A stretch of 64,000 nucleotides of DNA from Methyloglobulus sp. (GTDB lineage Bacteria; Pseudomonadota; Gammaproteobacteria; Methylococcales; Methylomonadaceae), in assembly GCA_013141505.1 (NCBI GenBank), contig JABFQX010000023.1:16511-80510 (forward strand), given 5' to 3'. The notes beneath the pieces were generated by a model that searched no databases, had not been told where the DNA came from, and worked only from the letters and a program-made list of their open reading frames with translations. Each line of letters starts with the position of its first letter. The first letter of the stretch is position 1. A program made the translations under genes and the position numbers. This document shows positions 1 through 10,588 of this stretch, one piece after another.

Positions 1-1
1 C

Positions 2-52
2 GCGGCAACCGCCCAGCAAATTGATGGCTTTGACATTATCCCTTTACCGTAA
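2..52 (+). CDS. C-terminal end of a CDS cut by the window edge
   Basis: An open frame enters from the left edge and stops at TAA 50-52; the visible residues are AATAQQIDGFDIIPLP. The tail is too short to identify a family. A perfect 10-bp hairpin follows 20 bases later, consistent with the end of a transcription unit. Because only 16 codons are seen, coding status is an inference. Confidence 0.4.
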   Translation, partial: AATAQQIDGFDIIPLP

Positions 53-71
53 AAATTGCAGTAATCGACTC

Positions 72-101
72 GCGCACTGGCTACCAAGGATGCCAGTGCG
101 C
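72..101. terminator. Perfect 10-bp hairpin after the left-edge CDS
   Basis: Arms GCGCACTGGC (72-81) and GCCAGTGCGC (92-101) are exact reverse complements around a 10-base loop. No T-run follows, so it is either a weak or Rho-assisted terminator or a small palindromic repeat. From here to 338 I see only AT-rich leader sequence of the next gene. Confidence 0.4.
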
Positions 102-338
102 TCTAAGTAATAAACTGATGAACCGCGTTGGTACTTGCTTTAACTTTTATTTTTCTGAACGTAACAACAGTTTTCTTCACCTGTGTCAGATTGAGGGGTA
201 AATCAAGGTAACTCATTTATTATTCGTAACTAGGTGATATTACGTATTATTAGATATACCTACTTCAATTACAATGATTTATACATTTTGAATTTAAGCT
301 AAAGCGCAATATTGAATAATTTAATTAGGTACAACCTC

Positions 339-3044
339 ATGAAACCACTCCTACTTCGATTTATCATTGTTTCAGCCTTGGCTTCTTTTTCAATTCCGCT
401 AACAGCCACAGCTGGGGTTGTCGATTCCCAACTGCAAGCGCAATTGGAAAATATTTCCCCCAATCAATTGGTTCCGGTGATTATTACCCTTAATATTCGT
501 GCCAATACCAATGCCGTCCATATCGTAGACAAAGCCCGGCGCAGGGTTAAAATCATCCAGTCCATGCGCGACTACGCTACTTTGAAGCAAACAGGCTTGC
601 TGGCTTTTTTAAGACTCAACCGCGCAACTCAAATCAAGCCACTCTGGATTATCAATAGCGTGGCAGCCACAGTACCGGCTCGGGCAATCCTGAATTTAGC
701 GGATGTCCCACTGGTTGCCAATGTTTACTTGGATGCAACCTTAAGTCTGCCACGTTCAAATAAATCGGTTTTAAGTGCGCCAGAATGGAATTTATCTGCC
801 ATACACGCACCGGATGTCTGGGATTTAGGCTACACTGGACAAAGCGTCGTGGTGGCGAATATGGATACTGGCGTAGACGTAGCACATCCTGATCTTAACA
901 TCCAGTGGCGAGGTGGCAGCAACAGTTGGTTTGATCCACACGGAGAATACTCAACACCTACCGATTTCGCTGGCTCGCTTAGCGGCCATGGCACTCAAAC
1001 CATGGGGCTAATAGTAGGCCGTGACACAAGCGGCACCACCATCGGCGTAGCACCTGATGCCCACTGGATAGCCACTAAACTTTTTAACCGTGTGGGCGTG
1101 GCTTTTGAAAGCGATTTTCACCAAAGTTTTCAATGGTTACTTGACCCAGACAATAACCCCCTGACCGATGATGCCCCAGACGTAGTCAATGGTTCTTTTC
1201 AAACATCTACCTTCAATGTATGCGACACCCGCTTTCAGGCCGATATTCAGGCCTTGAAAACGGCTGGCATTGCCGTCGTTTTTGGCGCGGGCAACAGCGG
1301 CCCCTACGTATCTTCCAGCAGCAGTCCCGCCAATAATCCAGGTAGTTTTTCTGTCGGTGCAATTGATTATCTCTCGACAATCGCGACATTCAGTGGTCGT
1401 GGGCCGACCCCGGTCGAGTGTGGGAGCGCTCTTTTTCCTAGTATTGTTGCACCAGGTGTTGATGTCAACACGACTGACCTCACTTTTGCTGGTTCGGCAA
1501 CATACGCAACCGTCAGTGGCACTTCTTTTGCGGCACCCCATGTTGCCGGCAGTATGGCGTTACTCATTGATGCATTTCCCAAAGTTGAGGTGACTGCACT
1601 GGAATCTGCGCTTCAGGATTCTGCGACCGATTTAGGCATTCCAGGTCAGGATAATGAGTCTGGCTTTGGCTTGCTGAATGTTTTGGGTGCGTACAATATT
1701 CTAGCTGCCAGCGGACGGGATCCGATTGGTGTCGATGATAGTTATGTGCTTGATGAAGACACTACATTGACAACGCCAGCACCTGGCGTATTGGGCAACG
1801 ATACCGATCCACAAAGCAATCCAATTTCTGCCACTTTATACACCGATGTTACTCATGGCTCGCTTATCCTGAACGCTGACGGTTCTTTTTTATATACGCC
1901 TGAAAGCAACTATAACGGTACCGACAGTTTTGCTTACAAAGCGACTGATGGCATGCATGAAAGCGGTATAGTGACTGTTATGTTAACCATAAATCCGGTT
2001 AACGATGCACCGGTTGCTGTTGATGATGGCGCTTACACCGTCACTTCTGGCTATGTGCTAAATATTCTGGCCGCCTCCGGCGTATTGGCTAATGATACGG
2101 ATATCGAAAATAACACCCTTAACGCCCTGCGAATGACTAACCCATCATCCGGCGAACTCACACTAAATTCTGATGGCTCTTTTAGTTTTAATGCAGCTGG
2201 TGTGGTCGCCGGTAATTATGCTTTTACATATATTGCGGATGATGGCCTGGGCACCAATAACCTAAGCAACCTTGCGACCGTAACCATCAATGTCCTACCA
2301 AATCCGGTTAATACGGCTCCGACTGCAAATAGCGATATTTTTCTCTACCGTCCCAATGTTGCACGTATCGTCAATAAAGCCGGTACTTTAGGTGCGGGTG
2401 TATTGCAAAACGATAGCGATGTAGACCTAAACCCCCTGACCGGTCAGTTTGTAACAAACAGCCTGTCTGGTGGCGGCAACCTGAACTTTAATAGCGATGG
2501 CAGTTTTAGCTTTGTCAAAACCACAGGTGGACTCAGCAGTTTTCGTTACCGCGCCAATGATGGCACCCTGCTGAGTTCACCAATATGGGGGGCAACAGTC
2601 TATCTGCGTAAAGATGCAGTGCCCAAAACCCTACCCGACAACTGTGTTTACACTATTACCAGCAATGAGGTAAGTGAACCGGACAGATGCAGGGTTGTCG
2701 GCGACAGGGCAATCAAAATGTCGCTTGCTGCCAATGATGTCGATCCCAATCAGGTTGTTCATGTACCGACCGATGGCGTAGGAAGTACCGTTATCGCAAA
2801 TTCCACCCTTATATCCTTTGCTGGTACTGGCGTTAATGTGAACGCCAATGCAGAATGTGGACAAATTGCTCTGGGCACTACCCGAACGGTTCGGGGTACG
2901 ATTGACAATAACTGCGACGGCACAGTGACGGTTACGGCGGCTGATGGCAATAACTCGAAAACTATCAGCTATCATTACCGTATTAGTGACGATCTGGGTG
3001 CACAATCGGGTCACAGGCAAGTCATTTTAACAATACGGCCTTAA
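339..3044 (+). CDS. Secreted subtilisin-like (S8) serine protease with tandem cadherin-like/VCBS-type domains
   Basis: A predicted exported subtilase. I chose ATG 339 over an in-frame TTG at 312 because the protein then opens with a clean signal peptide (MKPLLLRFIIVSALASF, cleavage after TATA). The S8 triad is visible: Asp in MDTGVDVAHPDL (about residue 176), His in SGHGTQTMG (about 217) and Ser in GTSFAAPHVAG (about 396). After about residue 470 come at least three repeats of the type DDxYxxxEDTxL...GVLxNDTD...GxLxLNxDGSFxYTP, typical of cadherin-like/Big_9 modules of large secreted proteins. The C-terminal 150 residues have four or more cysteines and no module I recognise. Expected role: extracellular proteolysis, with the Ig-like modules as spacers or adhesive domains. 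The substrate is unknown. No secretion genes of its own lie nearby. Confidence 0.9.
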   Translation: MKPLLLRFIIVSALASFSIPLTATAGVVDSQLQAQLENISPNQLVPVIITLNIRANTNAVHIVDKARRRVKIIQSMRDYATLKQTGLLAFLRLNRATQIKPLWIINSVAATVPARAILNLADVPLVANVYLDATLSLPRSNKSVLSAPEWNLSAIHAPDVWDLGYTGQSVVVANMDTGVDVAHPDLNIQWRGGSNSWFDPHGEYSTPTDFAGSLSGHGTQTMGLIVGRDTSGTTIGVAPDAHWIATKLFNRVGVAFESDFHQSFQWLLDPDNNPLTDDAPDVVNGSFQTSTFNVCDTRFQADIQALKTAGIAVVFGAGNSGPYVSSSSSPANNPGSFSVGAIDYLSTIATFSGRGPTPVECGSALFPSIVAPGVDVNTTDLTFAGSATYATVSGTSFAAPHVAGSMALLIDAFPKVEVTALESALQDSATDLGIPGQDNESGFGLLNVLGAYNILAASGRDPIGVDDSYVLDEDTTLTTPAPGVLGNDTDPQSNPISATLYTDVTHGSLILNADGSFLYTPESNYNGTDSFAYKATDGMHESGIVTVMLTINPVNDAPVAVDDGAYTVTSGYVLNILAASGVLANDTDIENNTLNALRMTNPSSGELTLNSDGSFSFNAAGVVAGNYAFTYIADDGLGTNNLSNLATVTINVLPNPVNTAPTANSDIFLYRPNVARIVNKAGTLGAGVLQNDSDVDLNPLTGQFVTNSLSGGGNLNFNSDGSFSFVKTTGGLSSFRYRANDGTLLSSPIWGATVYLRKDAVPKTLPDNCVYTITSNEVSEPDRCRVVGDRAIKMSLAANDVDPNQVVHVPTDGVGSTVIANSTLISFAGTGVNVNANAECGQIALGTTRTVRGTIDNNCDGTVTVTAADGNNSKTISYHYRISDDLGAQSGHRQVILTIRP

Positions 3045-3100
3045 TCATGCAGAAGCCCTGGGATTTTTTAATCCTTACCTAACCAGAGGATACATTGATC

Positions 3101-3664
3101 ATGTTGCAATTTGCAGCCTACCATTCACGAATGCGGTCAGCGTTGTTCGCTGTGCTGTCAGTGGTTTTCGGATTGCCTCCGGTAGATAGCCAAGCAGCTG
3201 ACAAACAACCTCAGCCCCCCGCCCCACTAAGCAAGCAACAGAGCAACACGACTATCCAACCAATCGATGCCACTAAAACAGCGGCAATAGAAAAACGCTG
3301 GGGCGTGATTATCCAGGGCATTAAATTTGCGGCAGCAGGCCACATGCTGGACTTCCGTTTTCGGATTACCGATCCGGGCAAGTCGGCCACTTTAATGGAT
3401 CCTAAAAATAAGCCCTTTGCCACGATTGAAGGAAAAGACATTAAACTTGAAGTGCCGAATGTGCCTCGTATTGGTGCATTGCGGCAAAAAACACAGCAGG
3501 CCAAAAAAGGGATGACGTTGGCTATTTTGTTTGCTAACCCTGGAAAAATGGTGACGACAGGGCAAAAACTGACCATAACCATTGGCGACTTTTCCATCGA
3601 ACATATTCCCGTAGGCAAACTGTTGAATGCCCCGCCAAAACCCAAAAAGCCAGTAAAAAAATAG
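3101..3664 (+). CDS. Exported small protein of unknown function
   Basis: Lies 56 bases after the subtilase gene on the same strand and may be co-transcribed. An AGAGGA ribosome-binding site at 3085-3090 suits ATG 3101 better than the in-frame TTG at 3095. The N-terminus is a signal peptide (SALFAVLSVVFG, then DSQAAD), followed by a Pro/Gln-rich linker and a compact domain from about residue 65 (KRWGVIIQGIKFAAAGHMLDFRFRI begins this domain in part) rich in beta-strand patterns. The C-terminus is Pro/Lys-rich (PPKPKKPVKK), as seen in cell-envelope binding proteins. I do not recognise the family; periplasmic or surface location is an inference. Confidence 0.7.
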   Translation: MLQFAAYHSRMRSALFAVLSVVFGLPPVDSQAADKQPQPPAPLSKQQSNTTIQPIDATKTAAIEKRWGVIIQGIKFAAAGHMLDFRFRITDPGKSATLMDPKNKPFATIEGKDIKLEVPNVPRIGALRQKTQQAKKGMTLAILFANPGKMVTTGQKLTITIGDFSIEHIPVGKLLNAPPKPKKPVKK

Positions 3665-4174
3665 CCGCTTAATTCAAGTAGCCAACTTGATCACGTATTG
3701 TACGGATGGCGTTGATCAATGGTGGCTATAGCCACTAAGCCTTTGCTAAACTTAAAATTAGACCGTAACTCATTTTATTTCGGCAATCCGATGCGTACCG
3801 GTAACTTGTAGACTTGGTTTGGCAAGCACATTCGATTGGGGAAAACTGCTAAAAACGCCTAAACCGAACTTTTCACAGGTGAATCTAATCTCAATTACGG
3901 TGACTACTCATTAAATTTTGAACAAGCCTTGCACCAAATCCCAATCAACGTCCACTACAGATGAGCATTTCAAGTTATTCTGGCTTGATAATCCCAATGC
4001 TATAGAATCTTTGTTAGTTATCCATATTCAACATCAATATCTGCCATTAGCACGGCATAGAGCACTGAAAACCATAGCCGTTAAATTTAATCTATGCGAA
4101 TTTCCACTATAGTTTGTTTAGCCAAAGGGTTTTATGGATAATGACAACTTAATTTAGTTATTTAAACGACACAT
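3665..4174. other. Intergenic stretch without a convincing gene
   Basis: About 510 bases between the exported protein and oadG. A 64-codon frame at 3918-4112 starts with TTG, has no ribosome-binding site and shows no recognisable domain. No tRNA-like fold or clear inverted repeat was seen. It presumably contains the oad promoter, which I could not pinpoint. Confidence 0.5.
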
Positions 4175-4405
4175 ATGACAGAACAAATTAGCAGTGGCGT
4201 GGAACTTATGTTTGCCGGCATGGGCATTGTGTTTATCTTTCTTACCATGCTGGTTGTTTCTATCAATTTTATGTCTGCTTGCGTACAACGCTTTTTTCCA
4301 GAGAGACCGGCTAGCAAGTTAAACCTGTCCGCTGGTCTTGATAAAACCACAGTTGCGGCTATTACCTCGGCTGTTCACCAATATCGAAACAGGCATAATC
4401 AGTAA
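4175..4405 (+). CDS. oadG: Oxaloacetate decarboxylase gamma subunit (OadG)
   Basis: A 76-residue protein with one N-terminal membrane segment (GMGIVFIFLTMLVVSINFM) followed by a basic, Pro-containing cytoplasmic tail, the usual plan of OadG. It anchors the alpha subunit to the beta subunit in the sodium-translocating oxaloacetate decarboxylase and helps assemble the complex. It is first in an oadG-oadA-oadB order. OadG is poorly conserved in sequence, so the assignment leans on size, topology and the two unmistakable partners downstream. Confidence 0.88.
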   Translation: MTEQISSGVELMFAGMGIVFIFLTMLVVSINFMSACVQRFFPERPASKLNLSAGLDKTTVAAITSAVHQYRNRHNQ

Positions 4406-4521
4406 CGCATAATGGCTTCTGATCGAACTTTAAAATAAAATCAGATTTGCAACACCCACATTTCTGATTTCCCATTTACCAGCCAAAATGGCCGAACAAC
4501 TGGTTTAAGAGACGATATCGA

Positions 4522-6321
4522 ATGGCAACAAAACTCAAAAAAAAGCCCTTGGCGATTACTGAAGTGGTGCTGCGTGATGCACATCAATCAATTCTGGCAA
4601 CCCGCTTACGCATCGAAGACATGCTTCCAATTTGCCCCAAGTTGGACGATATTGGCTACTGGTCTTTGGAATCCTGGGGCGGCGCTACGTTTGATGCGTG
4701 TATCCGGTATTTGGGCGAAGACCCCTGGGAGCGCTTACGCTTACTTAAAAAAGCCATGCCAAAAACCCGCCAACAAATGCTGTTGCGTGGGCAAAACCTG
4801 CTGGGTTACCGCCATTATGCTGATGATGTCGTTGATAAATTTGTCGAACGTGCCGCTATTAATGGCATTGACGTGTTCCGCGTCTTTGATGCCATGAATG
4901 ACATGCGTAACATAGACCGTGCTATCAAAGCGGTTTTAAATACCGATGCTCACGCCCAAGGGACTATTTCGTATACGACGAGCCCTGTCCATACCATGGA
5001 CGTATGGATTGATTTAGGCAAACAAATTGAAGATATGGGCGCGCATTCAATCTGCATCAAAGACATGGCTGGCTTACTTAAGCCTTATGATGCCTTCGAA
5101 CTGGTCAGCCGCCTGAAAAAAAGTACCAACATACCCATACACATGCAATGTCATGCGACCACAGGGTTAAGCGTCCCCAGTATCATCAAGGCGGCAGAAG
5201 CGGGGATTGACAATGTTGATACCGCCATTTCGTCACTCAGTATGACTTATGGACATAGCCCAACAGAAACAATAGTCGCATGCTTTGAAGGTACAGATCG
5301 CGAAACGAACCTTAATCTGGTTAAACTCGAAGAAATTGCCGATTATTTTCGGGAAGTCCGCAAAAAATACGCCCAATTTGAAGGCAGCCTGAAAGGTGTT
5401 GATGGCCGCATCCTGGTGTCGCAAGTGCCGGGGGGCATGTTGACTAATATGGAAAGTCAACTCAAAGAGCAAGGCGCCGCTGACAAGTTCGATGAAGTCA
5501 TGCAGGAAATCCCCCGTGTGCGCGAAGATTTAGGCTTTATACCGCTGGTAACGCCGACCTCTCAAATTGTCGGCACCCAGGCGGTCATCAACGTAATGAG
5601 CGGAGAACGCTATAAAACCATCACCAAAGAAACCGCCGGGGTTTTAAAAGGTGAATACGGCGCCACGCCCGCCCCGGTCAACAAGGAGCTACAGGAACGG
5701 GTGCTGAATGGCGCGACTGCGATTAAATGCCGTCCGGCGGATTTGCTGACGGCTGAAATGGACAAATTGGTCTCGGAAGTGTTGGCCAAAGCCGAAAAGG
5801 AAGGCGTTCGACTGGCTGAAAGTGTTGAAGAAGATGCCTTGATCAACGGGATGTTCAACCAAGTGGGCTGGAAGTTTTTGGTCAACCGCAGGAATCCATC
5901 AGCCTTTGAGCCAGCGCCAAACCATCAGGATTACTTGGCGACAACATCGGCAAAATCAGCCATAAAAGCCGATAAAGCTGCTTCTTTAAGTGAAACCTAT
6001 GCAGTTAACGTGGATGGCCGTAATTTTAAGGTATCCGTCAAACCCGGCGGCGATGGGTTGAACATTGTGCCAGAAGTCAGCGCGGCATTCGCTACGCCCG
6101 CCTCCAGCAGCGGCGAGGTGGTGACCGCCCCGATGGCGGGCACGGTCTTAAAAATCTTGTTCGAAGTGGGCGCGAGTGTCGCCAAAGGCGACGTGGTTGT
6201 GATTATGGAAGCCATGAAGATGGAAACCGAAATCCGCACCAAAGTTGCCGGCATAATCAGTGCCATCCATGTCAAAGAAGGCGGCACTGTCGCCAGCGGC
6301 GATACCTTGGTTTCTTTGTAA
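4522..6321 (+). CDS. oadA: Oxaloacetate decarboxylase alpha subunit, biotin carrier (OadA)
   Basis: Carries the carboxyltransferase reaction, moving CO2 from oxaloacetate to biotin. The N-terminal TIM-barrel domain has the family start [10 protein letters not shown], the catalytic lysine region [10 protein letters not shown] and the metal-binding HMQCH pair. A conserved PYC_OADA domain follows, then an Ala/Lys-rich linker and a biotinyl domain in which the lysine of EAMKMET (about residue 566) is the biotin site. The length of 599 is normal. It lies between oadG and oadB on one strand. The same alpha chain can serve a soluble decarboxylase, but the membrane subunits alongside point to the Na+ pump. 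Confidence 0.96.
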   Translation: MATKLKKKPLAITEVVLRDAHQSILATRLRIEDMLPICPKLDDIGYWSLESWGGATFDACIRYLGEDPWERLRLLKKAMPKTRQQMLLRGQNLLGYRHYADDVVDKFVERAAINGIDVFRVFDAMNDMRNIDRAIKAVLNTDAHAQGTISYTTSPVHTMDVWIDLGKQIEDMGAHSICIKDMAGLLKPYDAFELVSRLKKSTNIPIHMQCHATTGLSVPSIIKAAEAGIDNVDTAISSLSMTYGHSPTETIVACFEGTDRETNLNLVKLEEIADYFREVRKKYAQFEGSLKGVDGRILVSQVPGGMLTNMESQLKEQGAADKFDEVMQEIPRVREDLGFIPLVTPTSQIVGTQAVINVMSGERYKTITKETAGVLKGEYGATPAPVNKELQERVLNGATAIKCRPADLLTAEMDKLVSEVLAKAEKEGVRLAESVEEDALINGMFNQVGWKFLVNRRNPSAFEPAPNHQDYLATTSAKSAIKADKAASLSETYAVNVDGRNFKVSVKPGGDGLNIVPEVSAAFATPASSSGEVVTAPMAGTVLKILFEVGASVAKGDVVVIMEAMKMETEIRTKVAGIISAIHVKEGGTVASGDTLVSL

Positions 6322-6400
6322 CACCGGCTGTTTCGGGAGCCTTGGCATGGTCATTTTGAGTTTTATTGTAGCAATAACGGATTTCAATTTATAAGATCGC

Positions 6401-7528
6401 ATGGAAAACCTCCTTTCACTGTGGCAAAGCACCGGCCTGTACAACTTTACCGGTGGCCAGGCATTTATGATGCTAGTCGGCTTTGTGCTGTTGTTCCTGG
6501 CCATCAAGAAAGGCTTTGAACCGCTGTTGCTGTTGCCCATCGGTTTTGGTGCAATCCTCAGCAATATCCCTATCGCTGACATAGCCAAAGATGGCGGCCT
6601 GTTGTATTACCTCTATTTCGGCATCAAACTCGGCATCTTCCCGTTATTGATATTTATGGGCGTGGGTGCCATGACCGATTTCGGCCCCATGATAGCCAAC
6701 CCCAAAACCTTGTTATTGGGCGCAGCAGCACAGTTTGGCATTTTTGCCTCATTATTGGGTGCATTGGCACTCAATATTATTCCCGGCCTAGAATTCAGTT
6801 TAAAAGATGCCGCCGCCATTGGCATTATCGGTGGTGCCGACGGCCCAACGGCTATTTATGTGGCTTCCAAATTAGCCCCGGATTTATTGGGCGCGATTGC
6901 GGTGGCGGCGTATTCTTACATGGCCTTGGTGCCTTTAATCCAACCGCCCATCATGCGGGCATTGACGACCGAAGACGAACGCAAAATTGAAATGGTGCAA
7001 ATGCGCGATGTCAGCAAAGCCGAAAAAATCGTTTTTCCCTTAATGCTGCTGTTCTTGTCGATCTTGCTCCTGCCCTCCGCTACGCCTTTAATCGGCATGT
7101 TTGCCTTGGGCAACTTAATGCGAGAAAGCGGCGTGGTGGAACGCTTAAGCAGCACCGCGCAAAATGAACTTATCAACATCGTCACCATCTTTCTAGGCTT
7201 GTCGGTCGGTTCAAAATTGAGCGCAGAAGCATTTTTGCAAGTCAAAACCTTAGGGATATTGGCCTTGGGCGCTTGTGCCTTCGCGATTGGCACCGCAGCA
7301 GGTGTCATCATGGCAAAAATCATGAACCGGTTCAGCAGCACTTTGATCAATCCCTTGATCGGTGCGGCTGGCGTATCTGCCGTGCCAATGGCGGCGCGTG
7401 TCGCCAACAAAATTGGTTTGGAAAGCAATCCCCATAACTTCTTGCTCATGCATGCTATGGGCCCTAATGTCGCTGGCGTCATCGGCTCTGCGGTAGCGGC
7501 TGGGGTATTATTGAGCCTTGTTAAGTAG
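6401..7528 (+). CDS. oadB: Oxaloacetate decarboxylase beta subunit, Na+ pump (OadB)
   Basis: A 375-residue polytopic membrane protein that decarboxylates carboxybiotin and couples this to sodium export. Family signatures are present: [12 protein letters not shown] near the N-terminus, [10 protein letters not shown] with the functional Asp in the central region, and [18 protein letters not shown] near the C-terminus. It starts 79 bases after oadA and ends the operon, converging with hsdR. Its presence means the cell can use oxaloacetate decarboxylation to build a sodium gradient, or run in reverse at an anaplerotic node. Confidence 0.96.
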   Translation: MENLLSLWQSTGLYNFTGGQAFMMLVGFVLLFLAIKKGFEPLLLLPIGFGAILSNIPIADIAKDGGLLYYLYFGIKLGIFPLLIFMGVGAMTDFGPMIANPKTLLLGAAAQFGIFASLLGALALNIIPGLEFSLKDAAAIGIIGGADGPTAIYVASKLAPDLLGAIAVAAYSYMALVPLIQPPIMRALTTEDERKIEMVQMRDVSKAEKIVFPLMLLFLSILLLPSATPLIGMFALGNLMRESGVVERLSSTAQNELINIVTIFLGLSVGSKLSAEAFLQVKTLGILALGACAFAIGTAAGVIMAKIMNRFSSTLINPLIGAAGVSAVPMAARVANKIGLESNPHNFLLMHAMGPNVAGVIGSAVAAGVLLSLVK

Positions 7529-7635
7529 CTCATATTTCAAACCTTATGCCACCGTCGAAATGGATTCAATTGAAAAAATAGACAAGAGAGATTACGCGTA
7601 AAACAATATATATTAGGTATTGTTCCTAAATGCAA

Positions 7636-10026
7636 TCAAGCAGCGACTTGTTGATACAAATGTTTCTGAAACTCTATAAACAACGAACTGATATTCGCGA
7701 CGTTACCTAAAACGTCCTTGGCATCTTCCAGCGAGTGATATTTGTTGGTTAACAAGATTGGCAATTTTTCCTGATCCAATTCTTCAACACCTGTTTCAAT
7801 ATATTTACTCAAAACAAAATCAATAAATTCCTTTTGTTGGGCATTCAGGAAAGCAAAAATATTCGCTTGAGCCGTTGCAACCCTCGCTTCTCTGGTTATA
7901 GGCTTAACATCACTGTTAAAGACATACTCCAACACATCAAATAAATCGCTCTTTTCTGCATCAATGAGTTTTTGCAGTGTCGATAACTCTTCCTTGCCAT
8001 AACCTGCTTCGTCTAATTGTTCTAACAAAACGCGTCGGGTCATTGGATTGCTCCAAAGCGTCCGTAATTCTGTTTCACTTTTGAACAGGTTTGGCAATTC
8101 GCCAAACAGGTTATTTAAGAATTCTTCTGTTGAAATCGGTCTACCGTTGGCACTCCAAAATGAGGTTGAAATCATGTCTTGTATGTCTAATTCTTTGCCA
8201 TTCTTCAACTGTATTTTTACTTTCTTAATGCACTTACAAGGCAGTTGTTCGCATTTCGGGCAAGGTAGGGGTCGTTCTTTTTCGCATTCGCAAGGTTGTT
8301 GATTACATAGCTTGCAGGTCTTTGGCGGTTTGGCTTCGCAGACACAAGGATTGTCTCCGCATTTGGCACAAGGTTCTTCTTCTAAAGATTCGCCATCCCA
8401 TTCGGGATCGGAAAAATTACGGTAGGCATCAACAAAATCGTAAATGGTAAAAAACTCTTTGCCTTCAAATAAGCGCGTGCCACGTCCTACAATCTGTTTA
8501 AACTCAATCATGGAATTGACGGGGCGCAACAACACAATATTGCGGATATTTAGCGCATCGACACCCGTGGATAATTTTTGTGAGGTGGTCAGAATAGTGG
8601 GGATGCTATTTTCATTGTCTTGAAAATCCCTTAAGAATTGCTCGCCTAGCTCGCCATCATTGGCGGTGACGCGCACACAATAATTCGGGTCTTTTAAGTT
8701 TTTGTATTGATTGACCAGATCACGAATGGCGGCGGCATGGTCTTGGGTAGCACAGAAAATAATGGCCTTTTCGTTCTGATTGGCTTCGGCCATAAATACC
8801 TGGACGCGCTTTGCCTCCCGTGCCTTAATTTCTATGATCTTATTGAAGTCGGCTTCGGTATAAAGTTTTCCCTCTTCGATTTCGCCCTCAATAATCTGGT
8901 CATCGCTGGTGTAGATATAATCATCCAGCGTGGTCTTAATGCGTTTTACTTTAAAAGGTGTAAGAAAACCATCATTGATACCCTCTTTCAGTGAATAGGT
9001 ATAAACGGGTTCGCCAAAATATTTATAAGTGTCAACGTTGTCTTTGCGTTTGGGGGTGGCGGTTAAGCCCAACTGAACCGCTGGTGCAAAATAGTCTAAT
9101 ATCCCGCGCCAGTTGCCTTCATCATTCGCACCGCCTCGATGACACTCATCAATCATGATGAAATCAAAATAGTCGGGTGGATAGGCGCCAAAATAAGGAG
9201 CGGGCTTGCCGTCCTTATCCGTACCACTCATAAAGGTCTGGAAGATGGTAAAGAAAATACTGCCATTGGTCGGCACACTGCCTGTTCTCCTGATTTCATC
9301 CGGGCTAATCCGTACCAACACATCGTCAGAAAATGCAGAGAAGGAATTAAAGGCTTGGTTAGCCAAGATGTTTCTATCCGCCAAAAATAATATCCGTGGC
9401 CTTCTGCCGCCATCGCGTTTTAAGTTCCAGCGGGTTTGGAAGAGCTTGCAGGCAATTTGAAAAGCAATGGCGGTTTTCCCCGTACCTGTCGCCAAAGTCA
9501 GTAAAATGCGGTCTTTGTTGTTGGCTAGGGCTTCTAAAGTGTTTTTTACGGCGATTTCCTGATAATACCGCAATTGCCACGTACCGCCTTTATCTTCAAA
9601 CGGAATGGCAGCAAACTTCTCCCGCCATTCATTTTGAGCAGCAAAGGTTTTGTTCCACAGCTCGTCTGGGGTCAGAAAATCGGCAACCAAGCCTTCTGCA
9701 CCTGAAAGCATACAAATGCTGTAGATTTCTTTGCTGTTGCTGGAATACGTGGTTGCTAAGTCTAATTTTTGGGCATACAGTTTCGCCTGTGCCACCCCTT
9801 CACCTACGCCCAGTTCGTCGCTTTTAGCTTCTACGACCGCGAGCTTTATACCCTTGTAGACCAATACATAATCAGCGGTGAGTTTTTTGCCTCTTACACC
9901 ACCCGTTTGTATTTTTCCGGCGGTAATATTATATTCACGCAGGATTTTAGAGCCTTCTACAACGCCCCAGCCACAGGCTTTTAGTTTAGGGTCAATCAGT
10001 TCTGCTCTGGTTTCGGCTTCGTTCAT
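7636..10026 (-). CDS. hsdR: Type I restriction enzyme R subunit (HsdR), EcoEI-like
   Basis: The motor and nuclease subunit of a type I restriction-modification system. In order it has: an N-terminal HSDR_N nuclease region (ADYVLVYKGIKLAVVEAKSDE, with the D...ExK pattern), a P-loop (TLATGTGKTA), the helicase box FIMIDECHRGG and LGLTATPKR, a second RecA-like domain ending in IVGRGTRLF, and an EcoEI-type C-terminal region. Around residues 551-600 is a cysteine-rich insert of three CxxCxxxPCxC units, a likely zinc-binding knuckle. At 796 residues it is a normal length for the EcoEI subfamily. It is the last gene of the hsd cluster, separated from hsdS by a transposase and repeats, so its expression may no longer be fully coupled to hsdM/hsdS. 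Confidence 0.93.
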   Translation of the reverse strand: MNEAETRAELIDPKLKACGWGVVEGSKILREYNITAGKIQTGGVRGKKLTADYVLVYKGIKLAVVEAKSDELGVGEGVAQAKLYAQKLDLATTYSSNSKEIYSICMLSGAEGLVADFLTPDELWNKTFAAQNEWREKFAAIPFEDKGGTWQLRYYQEIAVKNTLEALANNKDRILLTLATGTGKTAIAFQIACKLFQTRWNLKRDGGRRPRILFLADRNILANQAFNSFSAFSDDVLVRISPDEIRRTGSVPTNGSIFFTIFQTFMSGTDKDGKPAPYFGAYPPDYFDFIMIDECHRGGANDEGNWRGILDYFAPAVQLGLTATPKRKDNVDTYKYFGEPVYTYSLKEGINDGFLTPFKVKRIKTTLDDYIYTSDDQIIEGEIEEGKLYTEADFNKIIEIKAREAKRVQVFMAEANQNEKAIIFCATQDHAAAIRDLVNQYKNLKDPNYCVRVTANDGELGEQFLRDFQDNENSIPTILTTSQKLSTGVDALNIRNIVLLRPVNSMIEFKQIVGRGTRLFEGKEFFTIYDFVDAYRNFSDPEWDGESLEEEPCAKCGDNPCVCEAKPPKTCKLCNQQPCECEKERPLPCPKCEQLPCKCIKKVKIQLKNGKELDIQDMISTSFWSANGRPISTEEFLNNLFGELPNLFKSETELRTLWSNPMTRRVLLEQLDEAGYGKEELSTLQKLIDAEKSDLFDVLEYVFNSDVKPITREARVATAQANIFAFLNAQQKEFIDFVLSKYIETGVEELDQEKLPILLTNKYHSLEDAKDVLGNVANISSLFIEFQKHLYQQVAA

Positions 10027-10043
10027 AATCCTACTTTTTAGAT

Positions 10044-10088
10044 AGCCCTGAAAGGGTAATATATATTAGCGGAGGGCATCGCCCTTCG
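10044..10088. repeat. REP-like element, left flank of the IS200-type transposase
   Basis: AGCCCTGAAAGGG (10044-10056) is followed by an AT-rich spacer and a second small hairpin (GAGGGCATCGCCCTT). It is a divergent copy of the double-hairpin unit present six times on the other side of the transposase gene. Confidence 0.6.
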
Positions 10089-10105
10089 ATTCGGTGGAGA
10101 CATAG

Positions 10106-10558
10106 TCAGTCCCAAACATAACGTTCATCATAGTCCAAATTATATTTTTTAAGGAATGTGCGGTATTCATCCTGGAAGGTTTTCTTACTATGATGTTCGT
10201 GTTGATTAGCGATATAGGCAATGACTGTGTCAATTTCAGTTGGATTGACTGAAAATGCCCCGTAGCCATCTTGCCAATAGAAATTACGGTACTCTTCGCC
10301 TTTGGTTTTTATCCATTTGGAAGAATGCGCTTTCAACTCCTCCATCAGTTTTATCAAGGCTATCTTTTTGGATAACATGCACAGTATGTGGATATGGTCA
10401 GTATGCCCGCCCACTTTTATGACTTGGCAGTCGAGTTTGTTGCAGATACCGCCGAGGTAGCTATGCAATTCTGCTTCTACGGGTGGATATATCAGCGGTT
10501 GCCTGTGTTTGGTGCTGAATACGATGTGCATGTAATTATTTACGAGCGACTGTCCCAT
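10106..10558 (-). mobile_element. IS200/REP-associated (Y1, HUH) transposase
   Basis: A 150-residue single-domain Y1 transposase. The HUH metal site is GHTDHIHIL (H55/H57) and the catalytic tyrosine is in VIAYIANQHEHH (Y115). ATG 10558 is chosen because the family starts at MGQSLVNNYMHIVFS; the open frame further upstream is translated repeat DNA. The enzyme would cut and rejoin single-stranded DNA at small hairpins. It is flanked on both sides by REP-like hairpins, which matches REP-associated transposases (RAYTs) or an IS200 copy with its recognition hairpins. No tnpB is present. It interrupts the hsd operon between hsdS and hsdR. Active-site residues are intact. Confidence 0.85.
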
Positions 10559-10588
10559 AGTGTTATATGCCGATGACAAATGATAGCA

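Noticed and set aside
1137..1593. Frames on both strands inside the subtilase gene
   Set aside because: Shadow frames of a gene with clear catalytic motifs.
3918..4112. 64-codon plus-strand frame
   Set aside because: TTG start, no ribosome-binding site, no recognisable domain, in an otherwise gene-free gap.
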